Shown in pieces: positions 1 through 6,830 of a DNA stretch of 23,610 nucleotides (position 1 is the stretch's first letter; each line of letters begins with the position of its first letter). A program made the position numbers and the translations under genes. Below the pieces are notes generated by a model that was not told where the DNA came from, made no database searches, and saw only the letters and a program-made list of their open reading frames with translations. Source of the DNA: Ignavibacteria bacterium (GTDB taxonomy: Bacteria > Bacteroidota > Ignavibacteria > Ignavibacteriales > Melioribacteraceae); assembly GCA_027347805.1 (NCBI GenBank), contig DAIEQP010000251.1, forward strand, positions 1 to 23,610, read 5' to 3'.

Positions 1-585
1 GCTGGCCTCGGTAGCAGGAACTCTCTGCACGCGGTGAACACCGCTTTCAAATTTTAAATCACCAAAAACGCTTTCTCCCGAAAGACTGAAGACAACTTCT
101 TTAAATCCGCCAAGCCCGCCTGTATCATTTAAATCAATCAGTTCTAGTTTCCATCCGCGCAATTCAGCGTAGCGCGAATACATTCTGAATAAATCCGAAG
201 CAAACAAACCGGCTTCATCGCCGCCGGTACCGGCTCTAATTTCAACTATAACGTTTTTATCATCATCCGGATCTTTTGGAATAAGAAGAACTTTTATATT
301 CTCTTCCATTTCAATTCGTTTCTCTTTCAGCTCCTTTAATTCATTTTCCGCAATTTCTACAAGCTCTTTATCCTCGTTTGCATCAATAATTTCCTGGTTT
401 CCCTGCAGATTTTTGATAACCTGGTCATACTCTTTAAATGCATCAACAATGGCAGATAGTTCTCTTCTTTCTTTGCCCAGCGCAATATACTTTGCCTGAT
501 CTGAAACAATATTGTGATCAGAAAGTTGTTCTTCTATTTTATCAAATTTTTCTTTTATCGATTTTAATTTGTCGTAAAGTTCCAT
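1..585 (-). CDS. prfA: Peptide chain release factor 1 (RF1), N-terminal part, cut by the window edge
   Basis: RF1 recognises UAA and UAG stop codons and triggers release of the finished protein on the ribosome. The minus-strand frame is open from an ATG at 583-585 to base 1, giving 195 residues of a family that is usually about 355-360 long. The N-terminal third is a charged helical region. The family signature EIRAGTGGDEAG is at about residues 115-126. The frame ends in RVQRVPATEAS; the tripeptide PAT (190-192) is the RF1 stop-codon discriminator, where RF2 has SPF, so this is RF1 and not RF2. The catalytic GGQ loop lies outside the window. A weak GAGAG precedes the ATG. It lies 80 nt downstream of the glycosyltransferase gene on the same strand and may be part of that transcript or have its own promoter in the gap. 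Confidence 0.95.
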   Translation of the reverse strand, partial: MELYDKLKSIKEKFDKIEEQLSDHNIVSDQAKYIALGKERRELSAIVDAFKEYDQVIKNLQGNQEIIDANEDKELVEIAENELKELKEKRIEMEENIKVLLIPKDPDDDKNVIVEIRAGTGGDEAGLFASDLFRMYSRYAELRGWKLELIDLNDTGGLGGFKEVVFSLSGESVFGDLKFESGVHRVQRVPATEAS

Positions 586-665
586 TTAGCTCTCAAATTG
601 CGGGACGAAATATAGCTATAAAGAAAATAATATTTAGGTTGGGGTATTGCATCTTTGTTTGGAAG

Positions 666-2000
666 TTAAATCTTTCTTAATACATTCAAATATTTCATTT
701 GAACATCAACCGAAGGAATCGGTTTATCCCGCTTAATCTCCATCTGATAATTGCCGAACATTTTATCAAGTGCATCAAACATATTTAATTGGGGGTATGC
801 TCTGTCGCGTAAGAAATGAATCAGTTTCATTGTTCTAAATGCATCGAACCAGAAATACTTTTGCTTGCTGATTTGCTCTTTCTTTTTTGTTTCGCTAACA
901 ATCTTATTCCATGATTCCACAAAACCCTGTTCAAGCAAAAATTCATATAACAAATCGTCTATAATCTTGGCTTGTTGTAGATAGTATTCGGTTGATTGAA
1001 TTGATTCATTCATAAAAACCAGGAGCCATTTTTTTAGAATTTCAAAACAGACCGGATCTATTAGTGAAAACTCATCGTGAGTCCCGGCAAAAAAACGGTT
1101 CATTCGCTGGCCGGTACCAAAAGGCACACGCCAGGATCTGCGTGCAGAAGGAAATATTCTTGTTGTGTTAATCTTTTTTATTGGAGTTATTTTTCCAAGC
1201 TTTTCCATAAAATAAAAATCTTCGGCGGCTTTTCTTTTATTCATTCCGCCAATCCGCACATAATTCTCGGCATCACACAACATTGTTGAACCTATCGTAT
1301 CAAATGCAAATGGCGAGTCTGCATACTTGAGCCCGAGTACATAATAACGTAAAAATATTTCATAAGTAATTATTGCTGTGTTAACCTGTTCATTTTCAGT
1401 AAGCTTGTGTTCATATTCAACATAACCTGCTTCGATATTATTCTCGTTTACTTCATCAACAATTGCGTCTAGATAATTTTGCTGCACGATACAGTCTGCA
1501 TCAAGGCATATCAAGATTCTTTTCGCTGGAGAATTATAATCAAAATATTTTAGCGCCAAATCCATTCCGATTTTTCTTGCAAGGCCAACACCTCCCTCTT
1601 TATCCGGCATTTCGAAACCTTTAGATGATGCGTCGACAAAACCTAAATTTATTTCCGAACGAATTATAGAACTTGTGAAATCATCAAATGAATTTTTGTG
1701 GATAATTGCGCGCAGCATCTCGATGGTTTGTTTATTATCCTCAATTATTTCACTTGATGCTGAAACAGTATTGTTTACAACAACCAAGAATAATGTTGAT
1801 GTTATATGCCGGGAATTTATTCCGCTTAATGAAATCAGGAGATTTTTGATGTTTCCATATTCCTGGATTGCGGGAATTACAACAATGTTGCTATATAATT
1901 CAGATGAATTCGTTTCAATCTTCCAGGTTTCCGAACCAAACTTATTTAAATATTTGGAGACCGAAAGGGGAAGCGGATTTTTTATAGATACGTCAGCCAT
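666..2000 (-). CDS. Family 2-like glycosyltransferase (cytosolic)
   Basis: This is probably a nucleotide-sugar-dependent glycosyltransferase of the GT-A fold; donor and acceptor are unknown. Counting from the ATG at 1998-2000 (444 residues), a Rossmann-like start (NIVVIPAIQE, 38-47) is followed by the strand-DxD motif LICLDADC (DAD at 167-169) and GGMNKRKAAED at 251-261, the GG...ED pattern that supplies the catalytic acid in GT2 enzymes. An RSWRVPFGTG stretch follows. No signal peptide or membrane segment is visible. An upstream in-frame start would overlap miaA by 56 nt; I prefer the ATG at 2000 because it sits 1 nt after the miaA stop, a typical coupled junction, although no strong ribosome site is visible. 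What is seen is the fold motifs and the position between miaA and prfA. A role in surface polysaccharide or glycolipid synthesis is only inferred. Confidence 0.75.
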   Translation of the reverse strand: MADVSIKNPLPLSVSKYLNKFGSETWKIETNSSELYSNIVVIPAIQEYGNIKNLLISLSGINSRHITSTLFLVVVNNTVSASSEIIEDNKQTIEMLRAIIHKNSFDDFTSSIIRSEINLGFVDASSKGFEMPDKEGGVGLARKIGMDLALKYFDYNSPAKRILICLDADCIVQQNYLDAIVDEVNENNIEAGYVEYEHKLTENEQVNTAIITYEIFLRYYVLGLKYADSPFAFDTIGSTMLCDAENYVRIGGMNKRKAAEDFYFMEKLGKITPIKKINTTRIFPSARRSWRVPFGTGQRMNRFFAGTHDEFSLIDPVCFEILKKWLLVFMNESIQSTEYYLQQAKIIDDLLYEFLLEQGFVESWNKIVSETKKKEQISKQKYFWFDAFRTMKLIHFLRDRAYPQLNMFDALDKMFGNYQMEIKRDKPIPSVDVQMKYLNVLRKI

Positions 2001-2001
2001 A

Positions 2002-2907
2002 CTAAAAGTAATTAGTAAGAATAAGTTTTTCAGCAGCTTTAAAATCCGGACCATCAAGCCAATTAATTTTAATACCCTCCCTTTCCATTTTTCTAAACCA
2101 CGTCATTTGTCTTTTTGAAAACTGATGGATTGCAATATTCAATTTTTCGAACATCTCATCATATGTTAGTTCATTCTGAAGATACATCGCCACGAATTTG
2201 TATTCCAGGCCGAGCTGTTTCATCCTTTCATAACTTATACCATCATGCATTAATTGTTTTACTTCTTCAACCATTCCGGATTCGAGTCTAAGTTTTAATC
2301 TTTCTGTTATTCTTTTTCTAACTTCATTTCTTGGTAAACTGACACCAATAATTAAAGAGTTAATATTTTTTTTGTTTTCAACTGCAAAAAATGCATCCTG
2401 CTCTGCAATCATTAATGCGCGAATAACTCTGTCTTTATTTATCAGATCGGTTGTATTATGCTGCTTTGGCTGAAGTTTTATTAATTTCTCTGCAAGCTCA
2501 TTATAACTCAGTTCATTTAATTCATTGTAACGATTCTGATTAAATTCCACATCCTTCAATTCATATTCTTTTAGAATGGAATGAATATAAAGCCCGGTTC
2601 CCCCGGCAAGAATTGGTAGTTTATTTTTTTCTTCGATCTTTCCGAAGACATCAAAAAACATTTTATAAAAATAAAAGAGGTTAAATTCGTCTGTTGGATT
2701 AAACACATCAACAAGGTGATAATTGATCTGCTTTTCATCAACAACATAATCAGCTAAATCCTTGCCGGTTCCAATATCCATGCCTCGATAAACCTGTCTG
2801 GAATCGGCAGAGATAATTTCACCATTGAACCTGTTTGCCAGCAGGGCCGCAAGGCGTGTTTTTCCAACCGCGGTTGGTCCAAGTATTGTGATAAGATTAT
2901 ACTGCAT
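2002..2907 (-). CDS. miaA: tRNA dimethylallyltransferase MiaA
   Basis: MiaA transfers a dimethylallyl group from DMAPP to N6 of A37 in tRNAs that read UNN codons, the first step towards ms2i6A. The 301-residue length is normal for the family. The P-loop GPTAVGKT is at residues 10-17, the SADSRQVYRGMDIGTGK block at 33-49 contains the general-base Asp35, AGGTGLY is at about 100, and the C-terminal QFSKRQMTWFRK tRNA-binding motif is intact. The ATG at 2907 lies 16 nt after the stop of the kinase-like gene. There is no obvious Shine-Dalgarno sequence, and the start codon sits inside a perfect hairpin (see the regulatory entry at 2904-2919). The gene directly precedes the glycosyltransferase, with 1 nt between them. 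Identification is secure. Confidence 0.97.
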   Translation of the reverse strand: MQYNLITILGPTAVGKTRLAALLANRFNGEIISADSRQVYRGMDIGTGKDLADYVVDEKQINYHLVDVFNPTDEFNLFYFYKMFFDVFGKIEEKNKLPILAGGTGLYIHSILKEYELKDVEFNQNRYNELNELSYNELAEKLIKLQPKQHNTTDLINKDRVIRALMIAEQDAFFAVENKKNINSLIIGVSLPRNEVRKRITERLKLRLESGMVEEVKQLMHDGISYERMKQLGLEYKFVAMYLQNELTYDEMFEKLNIAIHQFSKRQMTWFRKMEREGIKINWLDGPDFKAAEKLILTNYF

Positions 2908-2919
2908 AGTTTTCTATGC
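2904..2919 (-). promoter_or_regulatory. Hairpin enclosing the miaA start codon
   Basis: On the mRNA strand the sequence is GCATAG-AAAA-CTATGC, a perfect 6-bp stem with an AAAA tetraloop, and the miaA ATG lies inside the 3' arm. The upstream stop codon (TAA at 2924-2926) is close enough for ribosomes finishing the upstream gene to melt it. The structure is seen; a role in translational coupling or masking of initiation is inferred. Confidence 0.4.
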
Positions 2920-2923
2920 GGCA

Positions 2924-5305
2924 TTAATACATTATTGAGACTGGTAATGTTATAATAAATGTAGCGCCGCTGCCGGTTGTGCTTTCTACTTCAATTGTTG
3001 CGTTGTGCGCCTCTACAATTTTTTTGGTGATAGCTAGTCCTAATCCGGTTCCCTCTTTTTTACCGTAAGACATAAATGGTTCAAAGATTTTATCCTTAAA
3101 GCCTTCAGGAATTCCAAGTCCATTATCTTTGAATAAAATTTTTACATCCTTTGTATCACGCTTTGTAGTAATAAAAATAGTTCCGCCTTCAGGCATAGCA
3201 TCGCACGCGTTTTTAATTATGTGCATATAACATTGGAAAAATTCTTTAACATCAAGTTTTACTGTAACATCCTTATCATATTCATTAATAATCTGGCAGC
3301 TTCTTGAAGACACATATGTATCAACACGTGATGAATAATCGTTGAGCGTATTGTTGAGGCTTACATTCGAAGTTCTCAACATTGTTTTTCCTTCAGAGTA
3401 TGTGCTTGTTGTTTGTATAAGATCGGCTACATGAACAAGTTGATCGAGAAGCATTTTGATTATCTGCAGAGTGTCTTTCGGCAGATCTTTATTCATCAAA
3501 TGCTCTGCATAACGCTTGCTGACAAGTACCGGCTTTTTAATATCCTGAATTAAAAAATTGGCCATTTTGCCAAGTGAATTTACACGTTCACCCGTAAGTA
3601 ATTTTTCAACCATCTCTGCGTTTTGGAGAGCAATTGCAGAATGAATTGAAATTGCTTCAAGGAATATCTCATCTCTATTGGAAAAGAATCCATTTTTACT
3701 ATTCAGTAATTGCAATACACCTATTATTTCCTTCTTATTATTTTTAATAGGAAAACAGATCATGCTTTTAGTTTTGTAACCGCTTGCTTTATCTACATCT
3801 CTATTAAAACGTGGATCCGTTTGAACATCTTTAATGTTTATTGTTTCACCGCTCTTAGCAACAAATCCTGCAAGACCTTCACCAACTTTTAATCTTATTT
3901 CTCTTATTTCATTTCCGATTGCCACCATTGAAGATATTTCACTTTTTTCCGAATCAACTAGATAAAGTGTACCCCTATCTGCGCCTGTAAGATCGAGTGC
4001 AACTTTTACTATGTTTTGAAGTACTTCATCAACTTTAATTGTTGAATTAACAAGTTCTGCGGCACGAATTATCATTTCCATTTCATCATTCGACATTTTC
4101 ACAGATTCGCCTTGCTTTACTGCATTGCTGATTGATGAAGATTGCCTATGATCTTTTTGTTGTAACGCCTGAATAGCTGCATCCGCTTCGGCAAAAATAT
4201 CTTCGGCATCATAATCTTTTTGAATTGGTTTATAAGGAGGCAACGGCGGCGGCAATTCTACTTTTTCTTCTGCCGGTATTGATGCAATTGATTCAACCAC
4301 CGGCTCATCTTTTGTCTGCGCAAAATTTATCGGTGCGGAAAACTGATTTTGCTGAAAAGAATCTTGCATTCCTACTGCAGCAAAAAAATTATCTTCTTCT
4401 TTCAGCAAATGTTTTTCTTCAAGCGGTTTTGAAAAAGTTTGTTCGGGTTCGGCTGCTGGTGAAGCTACCCCGCTTAACATCTGAAAAAGCGCATCGTTTA
4501 AATCCTGTGCCGGGACAGATGAATCCAATTGAAGAGATGTAAATTCTTTTGTTGAATTTTCCTGAATTGATTCTTTTTCTTCCGGTTTAATTTCTGTAAG
4601 ATCAAATTCTGATTTTATAATTCCGTCTTCGTTATACAGATCTGAAATAAAATTTGGTTCTTCTGCTTTGGTAAGACTATCTTCAGGGGAATCAATCTTT
4701 GACAATGGCTGAACAAGATTATCTTCTTCAAATCTGGATGAATCCGATAAAGATTGAAAAAATTCATGCGTTTCTAAATGATCAGTTGTTTTATTTTTTT
4801 GTATCTCGTTAAATTCTTCCTGCGTTGCAATATTAAGCGTAGTTGTTGATTTATCAATCTTTGTTTCCATTTCAAAATCATTTTTCTTTGTACTAATGTC
4901 CTCTTCGTTTTCAGCCATCGGCTCCCGCATATTCAAGAATACATTATTATCCAGACGGGAAAGCTCTTCAATTTCTTCTTTTGAAAGTGCAATTAAATAA
5001 GTATCACGGAGCGCAACCGCGGTTGATGTGCGCGACATTTCCTCCATAAATTCTTCCTGACCGAAAAAATCATCTTCATTAAATACAAATGATTTTGATT
5101 TTCCCAGTAATCTTTTCTTTAAAAGATTTACTTCACCGCTTACAACCAAATAAATATTATCAGCGTAATCACCTTCCCGGTATAAAATCTCTCCTTCGCT
5201 TATTGTAATAAGCCGGCCTCTGACATTTCGTAGATCAAGTTTAGAAATGTCTACATTTTTAAGTAACTTGTTTTTGCGTAGTGAAACTAATAACTGATTT
5301 TCCAT
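2924..5305 (-). CDS. Cyclic-nucleotide-binding/GAF protein with a histidine-kinase-like ATPase domain lacking the phospho-acceptor His
   Basis: This is a soluble 793-residue signalling protein. A cNMP-binding (CRP-type) domain covers about residues 10-115, with SGEVNLL (56-62) and a phosphate-binding-cassette-like region around FFGQEEF with Arg92; the usual FGE glutamate is Gln83. An acidic, low-complexity linker covers about 130-400, including a proline run PPPLPP. A GAF domain covers about 412-565. A kinase-like core covers 578-793. In the core the N box (KNACDAM, Asn699), G1 (DNGLGIPEG, from Asp727), F box and G2 (GTGLGL, 752-757) are intact, but the H-box equivalent reads FLIQDIKKPV, with Gln587 where His is expected. 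I chose the ATG at 5305 because AAAGG lies 8 nt upstream; a longer frame from 5341 would overlap the divergent gene. It is first in the run with miaA. It may be a degenerate kinase, an ATP-binding scaffold or regulator of a partner kinase. Confidence 0.85.
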   Translation of the reverse strand: MENQLLVSLRKNKLLKNVDISKLDLRNVRGRLITISEGEILYREGDYADNIYLVVSGEVNLLKKRLLGKSKSFVFNEDDFFGQEEFMEEMSRTSTAVALRDTYLIALSKEEIEELSRLDNNVFLNMREPMAENEEDISTKKNDFEMETKIDKSTTTLNIATQEEFNEIQKNKTTDHLETHEFFQSLSDSSRFEEDNLVQPLSKIDSPEDSLTKAEEPNFISDLYNEDGIIKSEFDLTEIKPEEKESIQENSTKEFTSLQLDSSVPAQDLNDALFQMLSGVASPAAEPEQTFSKPLEEKHLLKEEDNFFAAVGMQDSFQQNQFSAPINFAQTKDEPVVESIASIPAEEKVELPPPLPPYKPIQKDYDAEDIFAEADAAIQALQQKDHRQSSSISNAVKQGESVKMSNDEMEMIIRAAELVNSTIKVDEVLQNIVKVALDLTGADRGTLYLVDSEKSEISSMVAIGNEIREIRLKVGEGLAGFVAKSGETINIKDVQTDPRFNRDVDKASGYKTKSMICFPIKNNKKEIIGVLQLLNSKNGFFSNRDEIFLEAISIHSAIALQNAEMVEKLLTGERVNSLGKMANFLIQDIKKPVLVSKRYAEHLMNKDLPKDTLQIIKMLLDQLVHVADLIQTTSTYSEGKTMLRTSNVSLNNTLNDYSSRVDTYVSSRSCQIINEYDKDVTVKLDVKEFFQCYMHIIKNACDAMPEGGTIFITTKRDTKDVKILFKDNGLGIPEGFKDKIFEPFMSYGKKEGTGLGLAITKKIVEAHNATIEVESTTGSGATFIITLPVSIMY

Positions 5306-5333
5306 ATCAATACCTTTATTGAAAGGGGATAGC

Positions 5334-5951
5334 TTGAACAAATCTTATTTTGAAATTGGAACAATTCATCTATGTAAACAGGACAAAGTTTTATCATCAA
5401 TAATCAAAAAGTCCGGTACCCGAAATTTAACACCACATCGAAAATACTTCAATTTATTATTGGGTGCCATTATTAGCCAACAATTATCCGTAAAAGCCGC
5501 CGCAGCTATCGAGAAGCGATTTATGAGTTATTTTAATAACAAACCCTCCCCGGAATTGGTGCTGGCCACCGAAGATACTGTGTTAAGAGGATTTGGGTTA
5601 TCGAACGCAAAAGTAAAATATGTGAAAGATCTTTCGGCAAAAGTATTTTCGGGCGAGGTGAAACTCAAAGGATTTTCTAAAATGACAGATGAGGAAGTTA
5701 TCGAGCACCTGACTCAAATAAAGGGAATTGGAGTTTGGAGTGCTCATATGTTCCTGATTTTTACACTGGGCAGATTGAATATTTTACCAACTGGCGATCT
5801 TGGCATACGTAAAGCGGTTATGTTAAATTACGGTTTGAAAAAAATGCCGACTGAAGATAAAGTTAAAAAGCTAGCCCGAGAAAATAATTGGCATCCATAC
5901 TGCACAGTTGCTAGCATTTATCTTTGGCAAAGCTTAGACAGCAAAATATAA
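5334..5951 (+). CDS. DNA-3-methyladenine glycosylase II-like protein (AlkA, HhH-GPD superfamily)
   Basis: It probably excises alkylated purines, starting base-excision repair. From a TTG at 5334 it encodes 205 residues, typical of the short single-domain AlkA/Mag form. Visible are the helical core GAIISQQLSVKAA (44-56), the helix-hairpin-helix IKGIGVWSAHMFL (129-141) and LPTGDLGIRKAV, whose Asp155 is the expected catalytic aspartate, then WHPYCTVASIYLW near the C-terminus. The start is chosen because AAAGGGG lies 5 nt upstream of the TTG at 5334; a more upstream TTG at 5319 has no such site. Only 28 nt separate it from the start of the divergent kinase-like gene. An ECF sigma gene follows after 35 nt, so the repair gene may share that transcript and its stress control. 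Substrate range is not readable from sequence. Confidence 0.88.
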   Translation: MNKSYFEIGTIHLCKQDKVLSSIIKKSGTRNLTPHRKYFNLLLGAIISQQLSVKAAAAIEKRFMSYFNNKPSPELVLATEDTVLRGFGLSNAKVKYVKDLSAKVFSGEVKLKGFSKMTDEEVIEHLTQIKGIGVWSAHMFLIFTLGRLNILPTGDLGIRKAVMLNYGLKKMPTEDKVKKLARENNWHPYCTVASIYLWQSLDSKI

Positions 5952-5986
5952 TTAAAGAATCTTTTTCCAGTTAAAAGCATCTTACA

Positions 5987-6550
5987 ATGGACGAATTAAA
6001 GCTTATTGAATTAGCTCAAAGTGGCGACAGAAAAGCATTGACTGAGTTGGTTAAACTTTACGAGCAGACTGTATATAATTTTTCATTCAAAATCTGTCGA
6101 AATAAAGACCGGGCAGAAAATACTATGCAGGAGACTTTCTTGAGCATGGTTAAAAATCTTAATCAGTTTAGCGGTCAATCAAAGTTATCAACCTGGTTAT
6201 ACCGCGTTGTTTCTAATCACTGCTTAATGATGGCTCGGACTCAAAACAAACATGAATTTGCTTCGTTTGAAGATGAGGACGCTTCTATAGAAGAAAAGGA
6301 AATTGCTGATCGGAAAGTTAGTCCAGACAAGGTTACCGAGAACAACGAATTAAAAATCATGCTTGATGCTGCAATTCAAAAACTTCCTGCTGAATATAGA
6401 ATTGTTTTTTTATTAAGGGATGTGGAAGAACTTTCAACTGAAGAGACGGCGAAAATTGTTGAACTTTCTGTTCCTGCTGTAAAATCAAGATTACACAGGG
6501 CAAGAGCTTTTTTAAGAAATGAACTAAACGGGAAACTTGGTCATGCCTGA
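5987..6550 (+). CDS. ECF-type RNA polymerase sigma factor (first of two)
   Basis: This is a group IV sigma factor of 187 residues that directs RNA polymerase to a stress regulon. Region 2 spans about residues 15-85, with the core-binding and -10 recognition segment AENTMQETFLSMVKNL followed by LSTWLYRVVSNHCL. An acidic linker follows, and region 4 spans about 128-182 with LPAEYRIVFLLRDVEELS and the helix-turn-helix VPAVKSRLHRARAFLR. The ATG at 5987 follows the glycosylase gene by 35 nt and has only a weak ribosome site. Its end overlaps the start of a zinc anti-sigma gene by 8 nt, so the pair is translationally coupled and that protein is very likely its cognate inhibitor. The inducing signal is not known; the anti-sigma cysteines suggest redox or thiol stress. 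Confidence 0.93.
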   Translation: MDELKLIELAQSGDRKALTELVKLYEQTVYNFSFKICRNKDRAENTMQETFLSMVKNLNQFSGQSKLSTWLYRVVSNHCLMMARTQNKHEFASFEDEDASIEEKEIADRKVSPDKVTENNELKIMLDAAIQKLPAEYRIVFLLRDVEELSTEETAKIVELSVPAVKSRLHRARAFLRNELNGKLGHA

Positions 6551-6779
6551 AAATAAACCAACGTGTAAAGATGTGATGAGTCATATCTGCGATAACCTTG
6601 GAGAAGAAATCAATTCTCAAAAGTGCATTGATATAAAAGCTCATCTAGAAAGTTGTGATAACTGCCAGCATTATTTTAATTCGGTTGAAACTACAATTGA
6701 GTTCTATAAAAAATATAATGTTAAGCTTTCAGATGATGCGCACGTTCGTTTGATAAATTTTCTTGGTTTAGGAGAATAA
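6543..6779 (+). CDS. Small soluble zinc-binding anti-sigma factor (ZAS family)
   Basis: The protein has 78 residues and no membrane segment. It carries the ZAS signature HLESCDNC (His34, Cys38, Cys41, i.e. Hx3Cx2C) plus Cys8, Cys16 and Cys28. ZAS proteins hold their ECF sigma factor inactive; in members such as RsrA, oxidation of the zinc-site cysteines frees sigma. The order C8-H34-C38-C41 has the spacing I recall for the RsrA zinc site (C11, H37, C41, C44). The start is the ATG at 6543, with GGGAAA upstream; a TTG two codons earlier is possible but less likely. It overlaps the sigma gene by 8 nt and is followed directly by a terminator. The role as anti-sigma factor is strong from motif and position; redox sensing is inferred. 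Confidence 0.85.
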   Translation: MPENKPTCKDVMSHICDNLGEEINSQKCIDIKAHLESCDNCQHYFNSVETTIEFYKKYNVKLSDDAHVRLINFLGLGE

Positions 6780-6780
6780 A

Positions 6781-6812
6781 AAACCCGGCAACAAAAAATT
6801 GAAGCCGGGTTT
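6781..6812. terminator. Bidirectional intrinsic terminator between convergent operons
   Basis: A perfect 9-bp stem, AAACCCGGC (6781-6789) and GCCGGGTTT (6804-6812), encloses a 14-nt A-rich loop. On the minus strand the stem is followed by an unbroken T run (complement of the A run before 6781), and on the plus strand by TTTAATAATT. It lies between the anti-sigma stop and the stop of the DUF4097 gene and can serve both. Confidence 0.85.
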
Positions 6813-6830
6813 AATAATTCTATACTTCAA

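Noticed and set aside
438..680. Plus-strand open frame of 80 codons across the prfA start
   Set aside because: It lies antisense to prfA and the end of the glycosyltransferase gene, has no ribosome site and its translation looks like random sequence.
1675..2118. Plus-strand open frame of 147 codons
   Set aside because: It is antisense to the glycosyltransferase and miaA, both of which have clear family motifs.
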